Positions 52,794 through 63,120 of a DNA stretch of 64,000 bases are shown piece by piece (the first letter of the stretch is position 1; each line of letters begins with the position of its first letter). Both the position numbers and the translations under genes were made by a program. This DNA is from Actinoplanes lutulentus (GTDB taxonomy: Bacteria; Actinomycetota; Actinomycetes; Mycobacteriales; Micromonosporaceae). The notes under the pieces were generated by a model. The model made no database searches. It was not told the DNA's origin and saw only the letters and a program-made list of their open reading frames with translations. Where the stretch lies: contig NZ_QLMJ01000004.1 in NCBI RefSeq assembly GCF_003259845.1, positions 62,001-126,000 of the forward strand, written 5' to 3'.

Positions 52794-54218
52794 GTGAGTG
52801 ACATCGTGGTGATCGGTGCTGGGGTTGGCGGGTTGGCGGCGGCGGCGCGGCTGGCGGCGGCGGGGCATCGGGTGGTGGTGCACGAGCGGGCGGAGCGGGT
52901 TGGCGGGAAGCTGGCCGTTTTTGAGCGGGACGGGTATCGGTTCGACACCGGGCCCAGCCTGCTCACGCTGCCGCAGGTATTCGATGATCTCGATTTGGAT
53001 CTGCGGCCGGAGCCGTTGGATCCGGTGGTGCGGCATGTGTTCGCGGACCGGACCGTGCTTGATTCGTCGCCGGTGCACAGTGTTTTTCTGGAGCGGATCG
53101 CGGCGGCGATGGGTACGGCGGCGGCTGATGACTGGGACCGGTTCTGGGGTCGGGCGGCGCGGATCTGGCGGGCCTCGTGGGATTCGGTGCTGCGGCGTCC
53201 GGTGAGTGCGGCGTCGCTGGCCCGGCTCTCCTGGCGGGTTGGTGATCTTGCGGCGATCGCGCCCGGGAGGTCGCTGCGGTCGCTCGGGCGCACCTATCTC
53301 CGGGATCGACGATTGCGGATGTTGCTTGACCGATATGCGACATATACCGGGACTGATCCGCGTCGCGCGCCCGCTGCGCTCGCGGCGATCCCCTACGCGG
53401 AACTCACGCACGGCGGGTGGTATCTCCCCGGCGGATTGGGCACGCTCGCGGACTCGCTGCGCGCTCGCTGCATTGATCTTGGGGTACGCGTAGAGCTCAG
53501 CTCGCCTGTCGCACGGATCTCGGCCGATCGGGCGGTGCGGGGGGTGGTTCTGGAGTCCGGTGAGTTCGAGCGGGCCGACGTCGTGATATCCGATGTGGAC
53601 GCCTCGGTGCTCTATCGGGACCTGCTTCCGACGCCGGGGCGGCTGGCCGGGCTTGCCGATCGGAGCCTTGGCGGGTTCGTGCTGTTGCTCGGGGTACGCG
53701 GGGAGACGCCGGAGCTGGCGCATCACACGGTGTTCTTCCCGGCAGACTACGACGCCGAATTCGATGCGGTTTTCGGCTCGTCCTCGCGCCGGGCGCGGCC
53801 GGTGAACGACCCGGCGATCTTCGTTACCCGGGCTGCCGATCCGGCGGTGCGGCCCGCGGGTTGTGAGGCGTGGTTCGTTCTGGTGAACGCGGCTCGGCAC
53901 GGGACGGCCTGGTCCGCTGTGGACTGGCAGCGGCCCGGGTTGGGTGAGGCTTATGGGCGGCATGTGCTGGATGTGCTGGCCGGGCGCGGGGTGGATGTGC
54001 GGGGGCGGCTGGAGTTCATGGAGGTCCGGACGCCCGCCGAGTTGGCGGGGTCGCCGGACGGGTCGATCTACGGGAGTGCCGGAGGGTTGGTGCGGGCTTC
54101 CAATCGGGGGCCGGTTCGGGGGTTGTTCCTGGTGGGAGGGTCGGCGCACCCGGGCGGAGGGTTGCCGATGGTGACGCTGTCCGCCCAGATCGTCGCGGAG
54201 GAGATCGGGGCCGCCTGA
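52794..54218 (+). CDS. CrtI/CrtD-family carotenoid desaturase
   Basis: The 474-residue FAD-dependent oxidoreductase has the N-terminal dinucleotide motif VIGAGVGGLAAAARLAAAG, the ERVGGKLAVFERDGYRFDTG segment typical of phytoene desaturases, and a C-terminal GLFLVGGSAHPGGGLPMV FAD motif. It could act as CrtI, or as a CrtD-like 3,4-desaturase of hydroxylated carotenoids, which would fit the CruF neighbour. The GTG start is at 52794-52796. It is 1.1 kb from the glycosyltransferase gene across a repeat-filled gap and converges with the VWA gene. Confidence 0.88.
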   Translation: MSDIVVIGAGVGGLAAAARLAAAGHRVVVHERAERVGGKLAVFERDGYRFDTGPSLLTLPQVFDDLDLDLRPEPLDPVVRHVFADRTVLDSSPVHSVFLERIAAAMGTAAADDWDRFWGRAARIWRASWDSVLRRPVSAASLARLSWRVGDLAAIAPGRSLRSLGRTYLRDRRLRMLLDRYATYTGTDPRRAPAALAAIPYAELTHGGWYLPGGLGTLADSLRARCIDLGVRVELSSPVARISADRAVRGVVLESGEFERADVVISDVDASVLYRDLLPTPGRLAGLADRSLGGFVLLLGVRGETPELAHHTVFFPADYDAEFDAVFGSSSRRARPVNDPAIFVTRAADPAVRPAGCEAWFVLVNAARHGTAWSAVDWQRPGLGEAYGRHVLDVLAGRGVDVRGRLEFMEVRTPAELAGSPDGSIYGSAGGLVRASNRGPVRGLFLVGGSAHPGGGLPMVTLSAQIVAEEIGAA

Positions 54219-54235
54219 GCGGAGCGCCGGCCTGG

Positions 54236-55951
54236 TTATGAGGTCGTGTGGGCTGCCAGGAAGGCCTGGGCCATCGCGGATGCCAGGTCGGCCGGGTTGC
54301 GGGCCGCTATCGCTTGGCCGCCGGTCGCACCGGCCATGCTGGTCAGTGCCGTCATGTTGGCGTCCGGGCCGTACCCGACCGCGATGACCGAGACCGGCTT
54401 GGCGGGGTCCTGGCCGGCTTCCAGTTTCTGCAGGAAGGTGGCCTGCGGCATCGCGTACTTCGTGCCGCCGTCGGCGCCGTCGGTCAGCACCACCACGACC
54501 GTCGCGGTCTGTGCTTTCACCTGGCCTCGCATCGCTTCCACGCCGTCGAGGACGGCCTGGTAGAGCGGGGTACCGGCGGCTTTCTCCGGCTTGTAGGCGC
54601 CGATGCCGGCCTGCAGCGCCTTGCGCCGGCTCTGGCCGTCGACGAGGCCGTTGACCGGTCCCAGCGGGACGACCTCGGTGTGTGCCGGGCCGTTGCGGGC
54701 GGCAGTGCCGAAGTACCACATGCCGATCGTGGTGTCGTCGCCGAAGAGCTCGGCCGCGCTCACCCCGGACTCGCGCAGCAGCGATGCCTTGGTGCTGGTC
54801 CGGCCGGCCTTGTCGGTGACGGGCTCGTTCATCGAACCGGACGAGTCGATCAGCAGCAACACCTGGAACGCCAGGTCACGGTACTGCGCCCACTGCTGAG
54901 CGGGGCCGAGCAGCTTGCCCGCCGACTTCGGCAGGCGCAGCACGCCGGCGGTCGGTTCGGTACGGAAACCGGCCTCCACCACAGCCGGCTCGGTGATCGC
55001 CTCACGCAGCTGCGCGGCGAGTTTCTTGTCGGCGCCCTTGCGCAGCGTGAACGGGTAGTCGGCCTCGACCCGCCCGTCCACCGGCGGCACACCGGCGAGC
55101 CGGACCACGTGCCGCTGCTCCTGGTACGCGGTGAGCTGCTGCTCCAGCACCGGGAAGACCCCGATGTCGTAGACCGCGGTGGTGGCGTCGGTCGCCTTGC
55201 CCATCCGTTCGAGCAGCTCGATCGGGTCGGCGCTGGCCTCCTCCAGCCGGCTGCGCAGGGTGAGCGCGCGCAGCTGGGCGATGCCGGCGTCCTTCGTGGT
55301 CCGGGCCGTCGCGGCGTGCACGGCATGGACGCTGAGCAGGCCGGCGGTGGTCCGCAGCGGGTCCGGCATGCTGATCGTCGGGAACTTGCTCTCGGTCGCT
55401 CCCTGGATCAGCCCGGTCCACGCGGTCTGGCCGTCTTTCGCGTACAGGCTGGTGATGCCCTCCGGGGCGGCGATCAGCACCGGGGAGTACGCGATCGGCT
55501 TGCCGGAGACCGCGTACGCCTTGTCGGCGGCAACCGTGAGCCAGGCGCTGCTGGACGGGATCCAGACGTCCGGTTTCTCCTTGCTGACCGCGGTGACGCC
55601 GGGTTCCTCGGCGCGGACCACGACCGGCGGGCAGCGCAGCCCGGACGGGTTGAGGGTGGCGGCGGCCTCGCTGATCAGCGGCGCGATCTCCGGCGCGGCG
55701 GCGACGGTCAGCTCCGAGTCGGGGCAGGGCGCGACGCTCAGGGACGTGGCCGAGGGCACCGGGGCAGCGGTCGGCGCCGCGTCCGGGGAGCGGTTGCCGT
55801 TGTTCATCAGCTGCCAGGTGATTCCGCCGGCGGCTGCCAGGACGGCGAGGACCAGTGCTGCCGCGAGAAGTGCCCTCCGGGGCCGGTGCGGAGGTTCGCT
55901 CCACTCACCGGGACCGGCCGGAAGCTCCCTTGGCCACTCGTTGTCGGACAT
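54236..55951 (-). CDS. Substrate-binding and VWA domain protein
   Basis: The 571-residue product has one N-terminal membrane span (about residues 28-47). A periplasmic-binding-protein-like domain (about 75-340) follows, then a C-terminal von Willebrand A domain with the metal-site motif DSSGSMNEP (about residue 365). The TDGADGG loop is also present. It is exported and membrane-anchored by its N-terminal helix. Such fusions are common in actinobacteria, but their ligand is not established. An AT-rich twin palindrome lies about 95-135 bp upstream. It converges with the desaturase gene. Confidence 0.87.
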   Translation of the reverse strand: MSDNEWPRELPAGPGEWSEPPHRPRRALLAAALVLAVLAAAGGITWQLMNNGNRSPDAAPTAAPVPSATSLSVAPCPDSELTVAAAPEIAPLISEAAATLNPSGLRCPPVVVRAEEPGVTAVSKEKPDVWIPSSSAWLTVAADKAYAVSGKPIAYSPVLIAAPEGITSLYAKDGQTAWTGLIQGATESKFPTISMPDPLRTTAGLLSVHAVHAATARTTKDAGIAQLRALTLRSRLEEASADPIELLERMGKATDATTAVYDIGVFPVLEQQLTAYQEQRHVVRLAGVPPVDGRVEADYPFTLRKGADKKLAAQLREAITEPAVVEAGFRTEPTAGVLRLPKSAGKLLGPAQQWAQYRDLAFQVLLLIDSSGSMNEPVTDKAGRTSTKASLLRESGVSAAELFGDDTTIGMWYFGTAARNGPAHTEVVPLGPVNGLVDGQSRRKALQAGIGAYKPEKAAGTPLYQAVLDGVEAMRGQVKAQTATVVVVLTDGADGGTKYAMPQATFLQKLEAGQDPAKPVSVIAVGYGPDANMTALTSMAGATGGQAIAARNPADLASAMAQAFLAAHTTS

Positions 55952-56046
55952 GCCACCTTACCCGTCGTTAACTTCGACATCGATGCGAGGCGGATACTAG
56001 TCCGGGATTCACGTTTCGCAATGCGAGTGACGGCATCTCGGCACAC

Positions 56047-56085
56047 TTAATGATCATTTAAAAGACAGCAGAAAATGATCATTAA
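56047..56085. promoter_or_regulatory. Twin AATGATCATT palindromes
   Basis: Two copies of the palindrome AATGATCATT, arranged as a 13-bp perfect inverted repeat (56047-56059 and 56073-56085) with a 13-bp spacer, form an AT-rich island in this GC-rich DNA. It overlaps the stop codon of the methyltransferase gene and lies upstream of the VWA gene. It could be a paired operator or a terminator hairpin. Metal regulators such as Fur/Zur-type proteins use similar AT-rich palindromes, but the match is only general. Confidence 0.6.
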
Positions 56086-56822
56086 TCCGCTGCCGCGATC
56101 ACGATCAGTTCTCCGTCGAAGCTGAGGCCGACCGGCTCCCGCCCCCACCCGCCGTACATCTCGTCCACCCGGAACCCGGCTGACTCCAGCGACCGCCGAA
56201 GCTCGTCCTCGGTGCGAAACCGCAGCGTAGCCGAGCTGGTGAGCTCCTCACTACCGGGGAAGAGATAGTGATGCGTGAGTGAAACGAGCCCGTCGGCCTC
56301 GGCGCCGGCCTCGGTCCACGCCTCGACCACCTCGCCACCGGCGAGCACGATGATCCGCCGGGATTCCTCCGGGTTCCACCGTTCCCATTCCTTCGCCGCC
56401 GGGTCTCTGCTGTCGAAGATCAGACGCCCGTCACCGATCATGGAACGACGCAACGCGCGGAGCAGCGCCGACCATTCTTGATCTTCAACGAAGAACTGCG
56501 CGACGTGCCCGGTCAGAAAGGCCGCGTCGTACGCGCGGACACCGATCGCCGCGACCGACCCCTCCACCCAGCGGACCCGGGCCGCGCCGGTCTTGCGGCG
56601 AGCCGCGTCCAGAGCCGGGCCGGCCGGGTCGATGCCGGTGACCTCATGACCGGCCTCGGCCATCGCGATCGCCAGCCGGCCGGTGCCGCAGCCGAGGTCG
56701 AGCACCCGCGGCGCCGAATGCTCGGCGAGCACGGCCATGAAGAAGTCGTCTTCCCAGCCCCAGGGGCATTCGGCGTCGTAGACCTCGACGAGCCGTGGAT
56801 GCCGATACTCGCCATGCCACAC
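56082..56822 (-). CDS. Class I SAM-dependent methyltransferase
   Basis: The 246-residue product has SAM motif I VLDLGCGTGRLAIAMAEAGH and the acidic EVTGIDPAG segment. The AFLTGHVAQFFVEDQEW post-motif is typical of small-molecule methyltransferases. The N-terminus MWHGEYRHPRLVEVYDAECPW (in part) resembles other actinobacterial methyltransferases of unknown substrate. It stands alone between the VWA gene and the LysR gene, all on the minus strand. Confidence 0.88.
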   Translation of the reverse strand: MWHGEYRHPRLVEVYDAECPWGWEDDFFMAVLAEHSAPRVLDLGCGTGRLAIAMAEAGHEVTGIDPAGPALDAARRKTGAARVRWVEGSVAAIGVRAYDAAFLTGHVAQFFVEDQEWSALLRALRRSMIGDGRLIFDSRDPAAKEWERWNPEESRRIIVLAGGEVVEAWTEAGAEADGLVSLTHHYLFPGSEELTSSATLRFRTEDELRRSLESAGFRVDEMYGGWGREPVGLSFDGELIVIAAAD

Positions 56823-56888
56823 ACACGGATGCTAAACGGCCGATAGACAGCTGACTAGTCGAAGTGGACAGTCGTTGCCACGCCGGCG

Positions 56889-57806
56889 TCAGAGGGCGCG
56901 TACCCCGAAGGGAAGCCGGCCCGAAGCGATGTGCTCGACCAGCACCTCGCGGAGCGCGGCCGCCGCGTGCGGCAGCACCGCGCCGCGACGCTGCGCGATG
57001 GCGATCGTCCGGCGCATGCCCGGCGGAGCCAGAGGGGTGGCCCGTAGCAGCGGGCGGTTGGCGAGAACCATGCTCGGCACCAGGGCGACGCCGAGCCCGG
57101 CTTCGACGAAGGCGAGCACCGCGTCCATCTCGCCGCCCTCGACAGCGAATTTCGGAGTGAACCCGGCCCGCTCGCAGGCGTGCAGGGTGACGTCGCGGAT
57201 GTCGTAGCCCTTCCGGAACATCACCATCGGCGTGTGCCGCAGCTCGACGAGGTCCAGCTGGCGGGCCACGGTCAGCGGCGGGCCATCGGCGACCGAAGCT
57301 ACGACCAGGCTCTCGCGTACCAGATCGGTGGTTTCCAGGGCGGGATCCAGGGCGTGCTCGGGCTGGACGATCAGCGCCAGATCGAGCCCGTGCGCCAGCA
57401 GATTGGCGATCAGGTCCTGGGAGCTGCCTTCGCTGACGTGCAGCTGAATGTCGGGGTGATCCTCTCGGTACGTCCGGAGCACGGCCGGGACCAGCGAGGA
57501 GCAGAGACTCGGCGTGGCACCGAGGCGCACCTCGCCACGGCGCAGGCCGACGATGTCGCGGACCGCGTCGAGGGCCGCGTCGGCATCGGCGACCATGCGT
57601 TGCGCGAGGGGCAGGAGGGTCTCGCCGGCGACGGTGAGGGTGATGCCGCCGCGGATCCGTTCGAACAGCGGCGCGCCGAGTGAGGACTCCAACGTGTGAA
57701 TCTGCTTACTCAACGTAGGTTGCGAGACGCCCAAATTGTCCGCCGCATGGGTGAAATGTCGGGTCTCAGCCACCTCTACGAAGTACCGGAGTTGTTGCAG
57801 CTGCAC
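56889..57806 (-). CDS. LysR family transcriptional regulator
   Basis: The 305-residue product has the N-terminal LysR helix-turn-helix (QLRYFVEVAETRHFTHAA, then VSQPTLSKQIHTLE) and a C-terminal effector domain. The start is GTG 57804-57806. It diverges from sdhCAB across 77 bp containing GCATT-N5-AATGC (57844-57858) and ATAG-N7-CTAT (57811-57825). These are of the dyad type LysR proteins bind, so it probably regulates succinate dehydrogenase and itself. The effector is unknown. Confidence 0.93.
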   Translation of the reverse strand: MQLQQLRYFVEVAETRHFTHAADNLGVSQPTLSKQIHTLESSLGAPLFERIRGGITLTVAGETLLPLAQRMVADADAALDAVRDIVGLRRGEVRLGATPSLCSSLVPAVLRTYREDHPDIQLHVSEGSSQDLIANLLAHGLDLALIVQPEHALDPALETTDLVRESLVVASVADGPPLTVARQLDLVELRHTPMVMFRKGYDIRDVTLHACERAGFTPKFAVEGGEMDAVLAFVEAGLGVALVPSMVLANRPLLRATPLAPPGMRRTIAIAQRRGAVLPHAAAALREVLVEHIASGRLPFGVRAL

Positions 57807-57843
57807 GGTAATAGACTATCGCTATCACTAGCCGCGCGTTCAT

Positions 57844-57858
57844 GCATTAGACGAATGC
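57844..57858. promoter_or_regulatory. Candidate LysR-binding dyad
   Basis: GCATT-AGACG-AATGC is a perfect dyad 26 bp before the sdhC start in the LysR-sdhC divergent region, fitting the T-N11-A type of LysR box. A second dyad ATAG-N7-CTAT lies at 57811-57825. Confidence 0.45.
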
Positions 57859-57883
57859 TCCGGGACTTTCTACCGTCCAGGTT

Positions 57884-58624
57884 GTGGCGGTAGACACTCC
57901 TATTCCGAAGACGACCAACGCAGCGGGTGCAACGGCACGCCCCGCGCCGCGGAAGTCAGTGCGGCCCTCGTCGGTCGTCCTTAAATTTGTCATGGCTGCC
58001 AGCGGCATCGTCCTGGTGGGGTTCCTGTTCGCGCACGCGGCCGGCAACCTGAAGATCTTCATCGGCAATGAAGACTTCGACCACTACGCGCACTGGCTGC
58101 GCACGATCGGAACACCCCTGCTCCCGGACGTGTGGTTCCTCTGGATCATGCGGATCGGCCTGCTCGTGGCGATCTTCGCGCACATCTGGTCGGCGACGGT
58201 ACTGACCGTGCGGGCCAAGAAGGCCCGGCCGGTCAAGTACGCCCACCGGCCCAAGGTCCAGGGCAGTTACGCCGCCCGGACCATGCGCTGGGGCGGCGTG
58301 ATCGTCCTGCTCTTCATCATTTATCACATCCTCGACCTGACCACGCACACCCTGAACCCGGTCAAGGACTCGGCGAACCCGCACGCCAACGTGATCGGCG
58401 ACTTCGCGCCGGAGCGTTGGTACGTGACGGCGTTCTACGCCATCTCGGTGATCGCGGTCGGCCTGCACCTGCGGCACGGCATCTTCAGCGCCGCCCGCAC
58501 CCTGGGCCAGCAGACTGCCAAGGGTCAGCGCCGGGCACAGGCGATCGCGCTGGTGCTCTCCGTGCTCCTGGTGGTCGCGTATCTCTCGGTGCCGTTCGCG
58601 GTGACGGTCGGATTGGTGAAGTGA
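57884..58624 (+). CDS. sdhC: Succinate dehydrogenase cytochrome b subunit
   Basis: The 246-residue membrane anchor has five predicted helices (first at about residue 33) with His residues in helices placed to ligate two hemes, as in type B succinate:quinone oxidoreductases with a single large cytochrome subunit. Segments include [13 protein letters not shown] and [10 protein letters not shown]. It passes electrons to menaquinone. GTG 57884 is the start. It lies 2 bp before sdhA and diverges from the LysR gene. Confidence 0.93.
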   Translation: MAVDTPIPKTTNAAGATARPAPRKSVRPSSVVLKFVMAASGIVLVGFLFAHAAGNLKIFIGNEDFDHYAHWLRTIGTPLLPDVWFLWIMRIGLLVAIFAHIWSATVLTVRAKKARPVKYAHRPKVQGSYAARTMRWGGVIVLLFIIYHILDLTTHTLNPVKDSANPHANVIGDFAPERWYVTAFYAISVIAVGLHLRHGIFSAARTLGQQTAKGQRRAQAIALVLSVLLVVAYLSVPFAVTVGLVK

Positions 58625-58626
58625 AG

Positions 58627-60566
<1,940 letters not shown>

Positions 60567-60567
<1 letters not shown>

Positions 60568-61310
60568 TGAACATCAAGGTACGGGTGTGGCGTCAGTCCA
60601 GCGCTTCCTCCTCCGGGAAGATGGTCAGCTACGACGTCAAGGACATCTCGCCGGACGCGTCGTTCCTCGAGATGATCGACGTGCTCAACGAGACGCTGAT
60701 CCTCTCCGGCGACGACCCCATCGCGTTCGACCACGACTGCCGTGAGGGCATCTGTGGCGCGTGCAGCATGGTCATCAACGGTGTGGCGCACGGCCCGGAG
60801 AAGGCCACCACCACCTGCCAGCTGCACATGCGTCACTTCTCCGACGGCGACGTGATCGACGTCGAGCCGTGGCGTGCCGCCGCGTTCCCGGTGATCAAGG
60901 ACCTGATCGTCGACCGCGGCGCGTTCGACCAGATCATCCAGGCGGGCGGTTACATCAGCGCGCCGACCGGCACCGCGCCCGACGCGCACGCCGCGCCGGT
61001 GCCGAAGAAGGATGCCGACGCCGCGTTCGAGGCAGCGACGTGCATCGGCTGCGGTGCCTGTGTGGCGGCGTGCCCGAACGGCTCCTCGATGCTGTTCACC
61101 GCCGCGAAGATCACCCACCTCGGTCTGATGCCGCAGGGCCAGCCCGAGCGCAACAGCCGGGTGATCGACATGCTGCAGGCGCAGGATGACGCCGGCTTCG
61201 GCGGGTGCACGAACATGGGCGAGTGTGCCGAGGTCTGCCCGAAGGGCATTCCGTTGAGCTTGATCGGCCGCCTGAACAGCGATTACCGCAAGGCTCTCAG
61301 CAAGAGCTGA
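60567..61310 (+). CDS. sdhB: Succinate dehydrogenase iron-sulfur subunit
   Basis: SdhB carries electrons from FAD to the membrane. The 247-residue product has the [2Fe-2S] ligands in [11 protein letters not shown] and a later Cys in TTTCQLH. The [4Fe-4S] motif is [12 protein letters not shown] and the [3Fe-4S]/second cluster segment is [14 protein letters not shown]. It overlaps sdhA by one base (TAATG) and completes a canonical sdhCAB operon. A hairpin with T8 follows about 120 bp downstream. Confidence 0.97.
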
Positions 61311-61364
61311 CGCAGTCTGCCGGTGGTGGGGCACAACGGCGTGCTCCACCACTCGGTTCCGCGG

Positions 61365-61390
61365 TTATCCACAGTCGGGGGTTGTCCACA
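61365..61390 (+). promoter_or_regulatory. Pair of DnaA boxes
   Basis: TTATCCACA (61365-61373) and TTGTCCACA (61382-61390) are both perfect DnaA boxes in the same orientation, 17 bp apart. They lie in the gap behind sdhB. There is no origin-like cluster or AT-rich unwinding region nearby, so a titration or regulatory role is more likely than an origin. Confidence 0.6.
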
Positions 61391-61428
61391 GGGCGCCCGG
61401 CGAAGATCACCATTTCCGGCCACACTGT

Positions 61429-61465
61429 CCGAGGGGGCTCCCCCAGGGAGGGTGGGCTTTTTTTT
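61429..61465 (+). terminator. Terminator of the sdh operon
   Basis: A G/C-rich hairpin region (GGGGGCTCCCCC and CTCCC-CCA-GGGAG alternatives) is followed by eight T residues (61458-61465). The T-run overlaps the stop codon of the convergent NTF2-like gene. Confidence 0.7.
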
Positions 61466-61862
61466 ACGCCAGCGCCTGCGCGATCGCCACCGTGTGCTGA
61501 TACTCCCGCCAGTTCGCCAGCTTGCCGTCCCGGGCCGTCAACACCCCGATGAACGGTGCCGCAGCGCTAACCCCGGTCCCCGTGTGGGTGCCGGCCAGTT
61601 CGTACTCCACGACGATCACCTCCGGGTCCGCGGTCTCGTGCACCACCACGTTCCGGCAGTCGTCGAAGCGCACCGGAAACGCAGCCCGCCCGGCCTCGGT
61701 GAAGGCCAGCACCCGCGCCTTTCCCTCAATCCGCCCCGGTCGCCCCGGCGCCGCGAACGGCGTCTCCACAATCACGTCGTCAGCGAGCATCCCGCCGTCG
61801 AAGGTCGTCTCGCCGGCCAGCCAGTGTGCCCGCATCCGCTCGAAGATCTCGCTGGGTGTCAC
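61464..61862 (-). CDS. NTF2-like (SnoaL-type) protein
   Basis: The 132-residue product has the compact alpha+beta cone fold pattern of nuclear transport factor 2-like proteins: an N-terminal helix MTPSEIFERMRAHWLA, a VIVETPFAAPG strand and a C-terminal GKLANWREYQHT sheet. Such proteins are isomerases, cyclases or binding proteins; no function can be given. It diverges from a TetR regulator across a region with inverted repeats and is probably its target. Confidence 0.85.
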   Translation of the reverse strand: MTPSEIFERMRAHWLAGETTFDGGMLADDVIVETPFAAPGRPGRIEGKARVLAFTEAGRAAFPVRFDDCRNVVVHETADPEVIVVEYELAGTHTGTGVSAAAPFIGVLTARDGKLANWREYQHTVAIAQALA

Positions 61863-61878
61863 GGCCGCGCTCCTCGCT

Positions 61879-61930
61879 AAGATGAGTCAGTACTCGACTT
61901 GTCCGAGGATAGTGAGTGGAGACTCATCTT
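61879..61930. promoter_or_regulatory. Inverted-repeat operator region of TetR/NTF2-like pair
   Basis: AAGATGAGTC (61879-61888) and GACTCATCTT (61921-61930) are perfect 10-bp inverted repeats 32 bp apart, flanking the divergent promoter region. A smaller dyad AGTC-N7-GACT lies just inside. They are likely binding sites for the adjacent TetR protein. Confidence 0.5.
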
Positions 61931-62477
61931 GCTAGAGGGTCCACCTCTGCGCGCTGACGCTCAGCGCAACCGCGTACGCATCCTGGACGCCGCCGAGACG
62001 GTCTTCGCCGAGCTCGGCCCCGGCGGCTCGACCGAGGAGGTGGCCCGGCGGGCCGGCGTGGCCATCGGCACTGTCTTCCGCCATTTCCCCACCAAGGACG
62101 ACCTGCTCGCGGCCATCATGAAACGCCTGCTCACCCAGCTCATCGCGGAAGCCGCCGAGCTCGGCGGACCCGACGGGCTGTTCCGCTTCCTGCGCGACCT
62201 GGTCGCCCAGGCCGCCGCGAAACGGTCCGTCGTCGACCTGCTCGCCCGCTCCGGCGTCGACGTCCGCCTGCCCGAGGTGGTGAGTCATCTCCAGGATGCC
62301 GTCGGATCACTGCTGAGCCAGGCCCAGGACGCCGGCACGGTGTCACCGGACGTGGCATTACCCGAGGTGATGGCGCTGCTCGTCAGCCTCTGCCAGGGCG
62401 CACTGCACGGCGGATGGGACGCCGGCCTTCAGGAACGTACCCTCGCTGTGGTCTTTGCGGGCTTGAGCCCGCGCTGA
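61929..62477 (+). CDS. TetR family regulator
   Basis: The product has an N-terminal TetR helix-turn-helix (RNRVRILDAAETVFAELG, then VARRAGVAIGTVFRHFPTKDDLL) and an all-helical ligand domain. I chose TTG 61929 (182 residues) because GGAG lies 8 nt upstream; a TTG at 61899 would add ten residues. It is divergent from the NTF2-like gene and probably represses it. Its last 49 bp overlap the end of the second, convergent TetR gene. Confidence 0.88.
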   Translation: MLEGPPLRADAQRNRVRILDAAETVFAELGPGGSTEEVARRAGVAIGTVFRHFPTKDDLLAAIMKRLLTQLIAEAAELGGPDGLFRFLRDLVAQAAAKRSVVDLLARSGVDVRLPEVVSHLQDAVGSLLSQAQDAGTVSPDVALPEVMALLVSLCQGALHGGWDAGLQERTLAVVFAGLSPR

Positions 62478-63058
62478 GCCGGCGCCGGACCGCCCAGGCC
62501 GGCATGCAGGAACGACGTGAGCGTCTCGATCGCCTCGTCGTCGGGGATCCGGCCGAGCATGTTCTCCGCGAAGGCCGCGATCGTCGTGGTGAACAGCGAC
62601 GCCATGACGAGCCGATCGCCGGGCAGGTCGAGGCCGTCCAGGTGATCGGCGATGTGGTGCACGTCCGGTTCGAGCATCTCCTGGCTGCGCTGCGCGAACC
62701 CGGCGTCGACGATGGCCGCCTGCCGTAACGCCGTCATGATCGTGCCGTGCTCGCGATGGAAGTTCCAATACATCGCCACGTGCCAGCGGATCGCCTCGCG
62801 GTCGCGGAAGTCGGTGGAGTGCCCGGCCAGGCCGACGCCGGCGTCACCCTCGGCGAGCAGGTCCGCGAGCAGCGCTTCGAGCAGTTTCTCCTTGCTCGCG
62901 AAGTGCTTGTAGAACGAGCCGGTCGCCCGGCCCGCCTCCGCGGTGATCTCCGCGATCTTGGCGTTCAGGTAGCCCACCCGCGCGAAGACCCGGATCGCGG
63001 CCGCTTTGAGCTCCGCCTCGGTCGTCGCGGCCTGCTGCTGACGAATCCCCACTGCCAC
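62429..63058 (-). CDS. TetR family regulator
   Basis: The 209-residue product has a TetR-type DNA-binding domain (AAAIRVFARVGYLNAKIAEI, then AGRATGSFYKHFASKEKLLE) and a C-terminal ligand domain. It is divergent from an FAD monooxygenase gene with only 40 bp between the start codons. Two adjacent palindromes there are probable operators. Its 3' end overlaps the preceding TetR gene tail to tail by 49 bp. Ligand unknown; probably the substrate or product of the monooxygenase. Confidence 0.9.
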   Translation of the reverse strand: MAVGIRQQQAATTEAELKAAAIRVFARVGYLNAKIAEITAEAGRATGSFYKHFASKEKLLEALLADLLAEGDAGVGLAGHSTDFRDREAIRWHVAMYWNFHREHGTIMTALRQAAIVDAGFAQRSQEMLEPDVHHIADHLDGLDLPGDRLVMASLFTTTIAAFAENMLGRIPDDEAIETLTSFLHAGLGGPAPAQRGLKPAKTTARVRS

Positions 63059-63062
63059 CTCC

Positions 63063-63092
63063 TTGACGGGAATCTACCAGCGATCCTATGGT
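63063..63092 (+). promoter_or_regulatory. Promoter of the FAD monooxygenase gene
   Basis: TTGACG (63063-63068) and TATGGT (63087-63092) are 18 nt apart, and the ATG at 63099 follows the -10 by 6 nt. The transcript is therefore probably leaderless. Confidence 0.6.
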
Positions 63093-63120
63093 GAACTCAT
63101 GTTCACTGAATCAAGATTCA
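63091..63120. promoter_or_regulatory. Two adjacent palindromic operators
   Basis: GTGAACTCATGTTCAC (63091-63106) and TGAATCAAGATTCA (63107-63120) are perfect palindromes placed end to end. They cover the predicted transcript start and first codons of the monooxygenase gene. Binding by the divergent TetR protein would block transcription. Confidence 0.6.

Noticed and set aside
61365..61390. Replication origin
   Set aside because: Only two DnaA boxes, no dnaA or dnaN gene and no AT-rich unwinding region.
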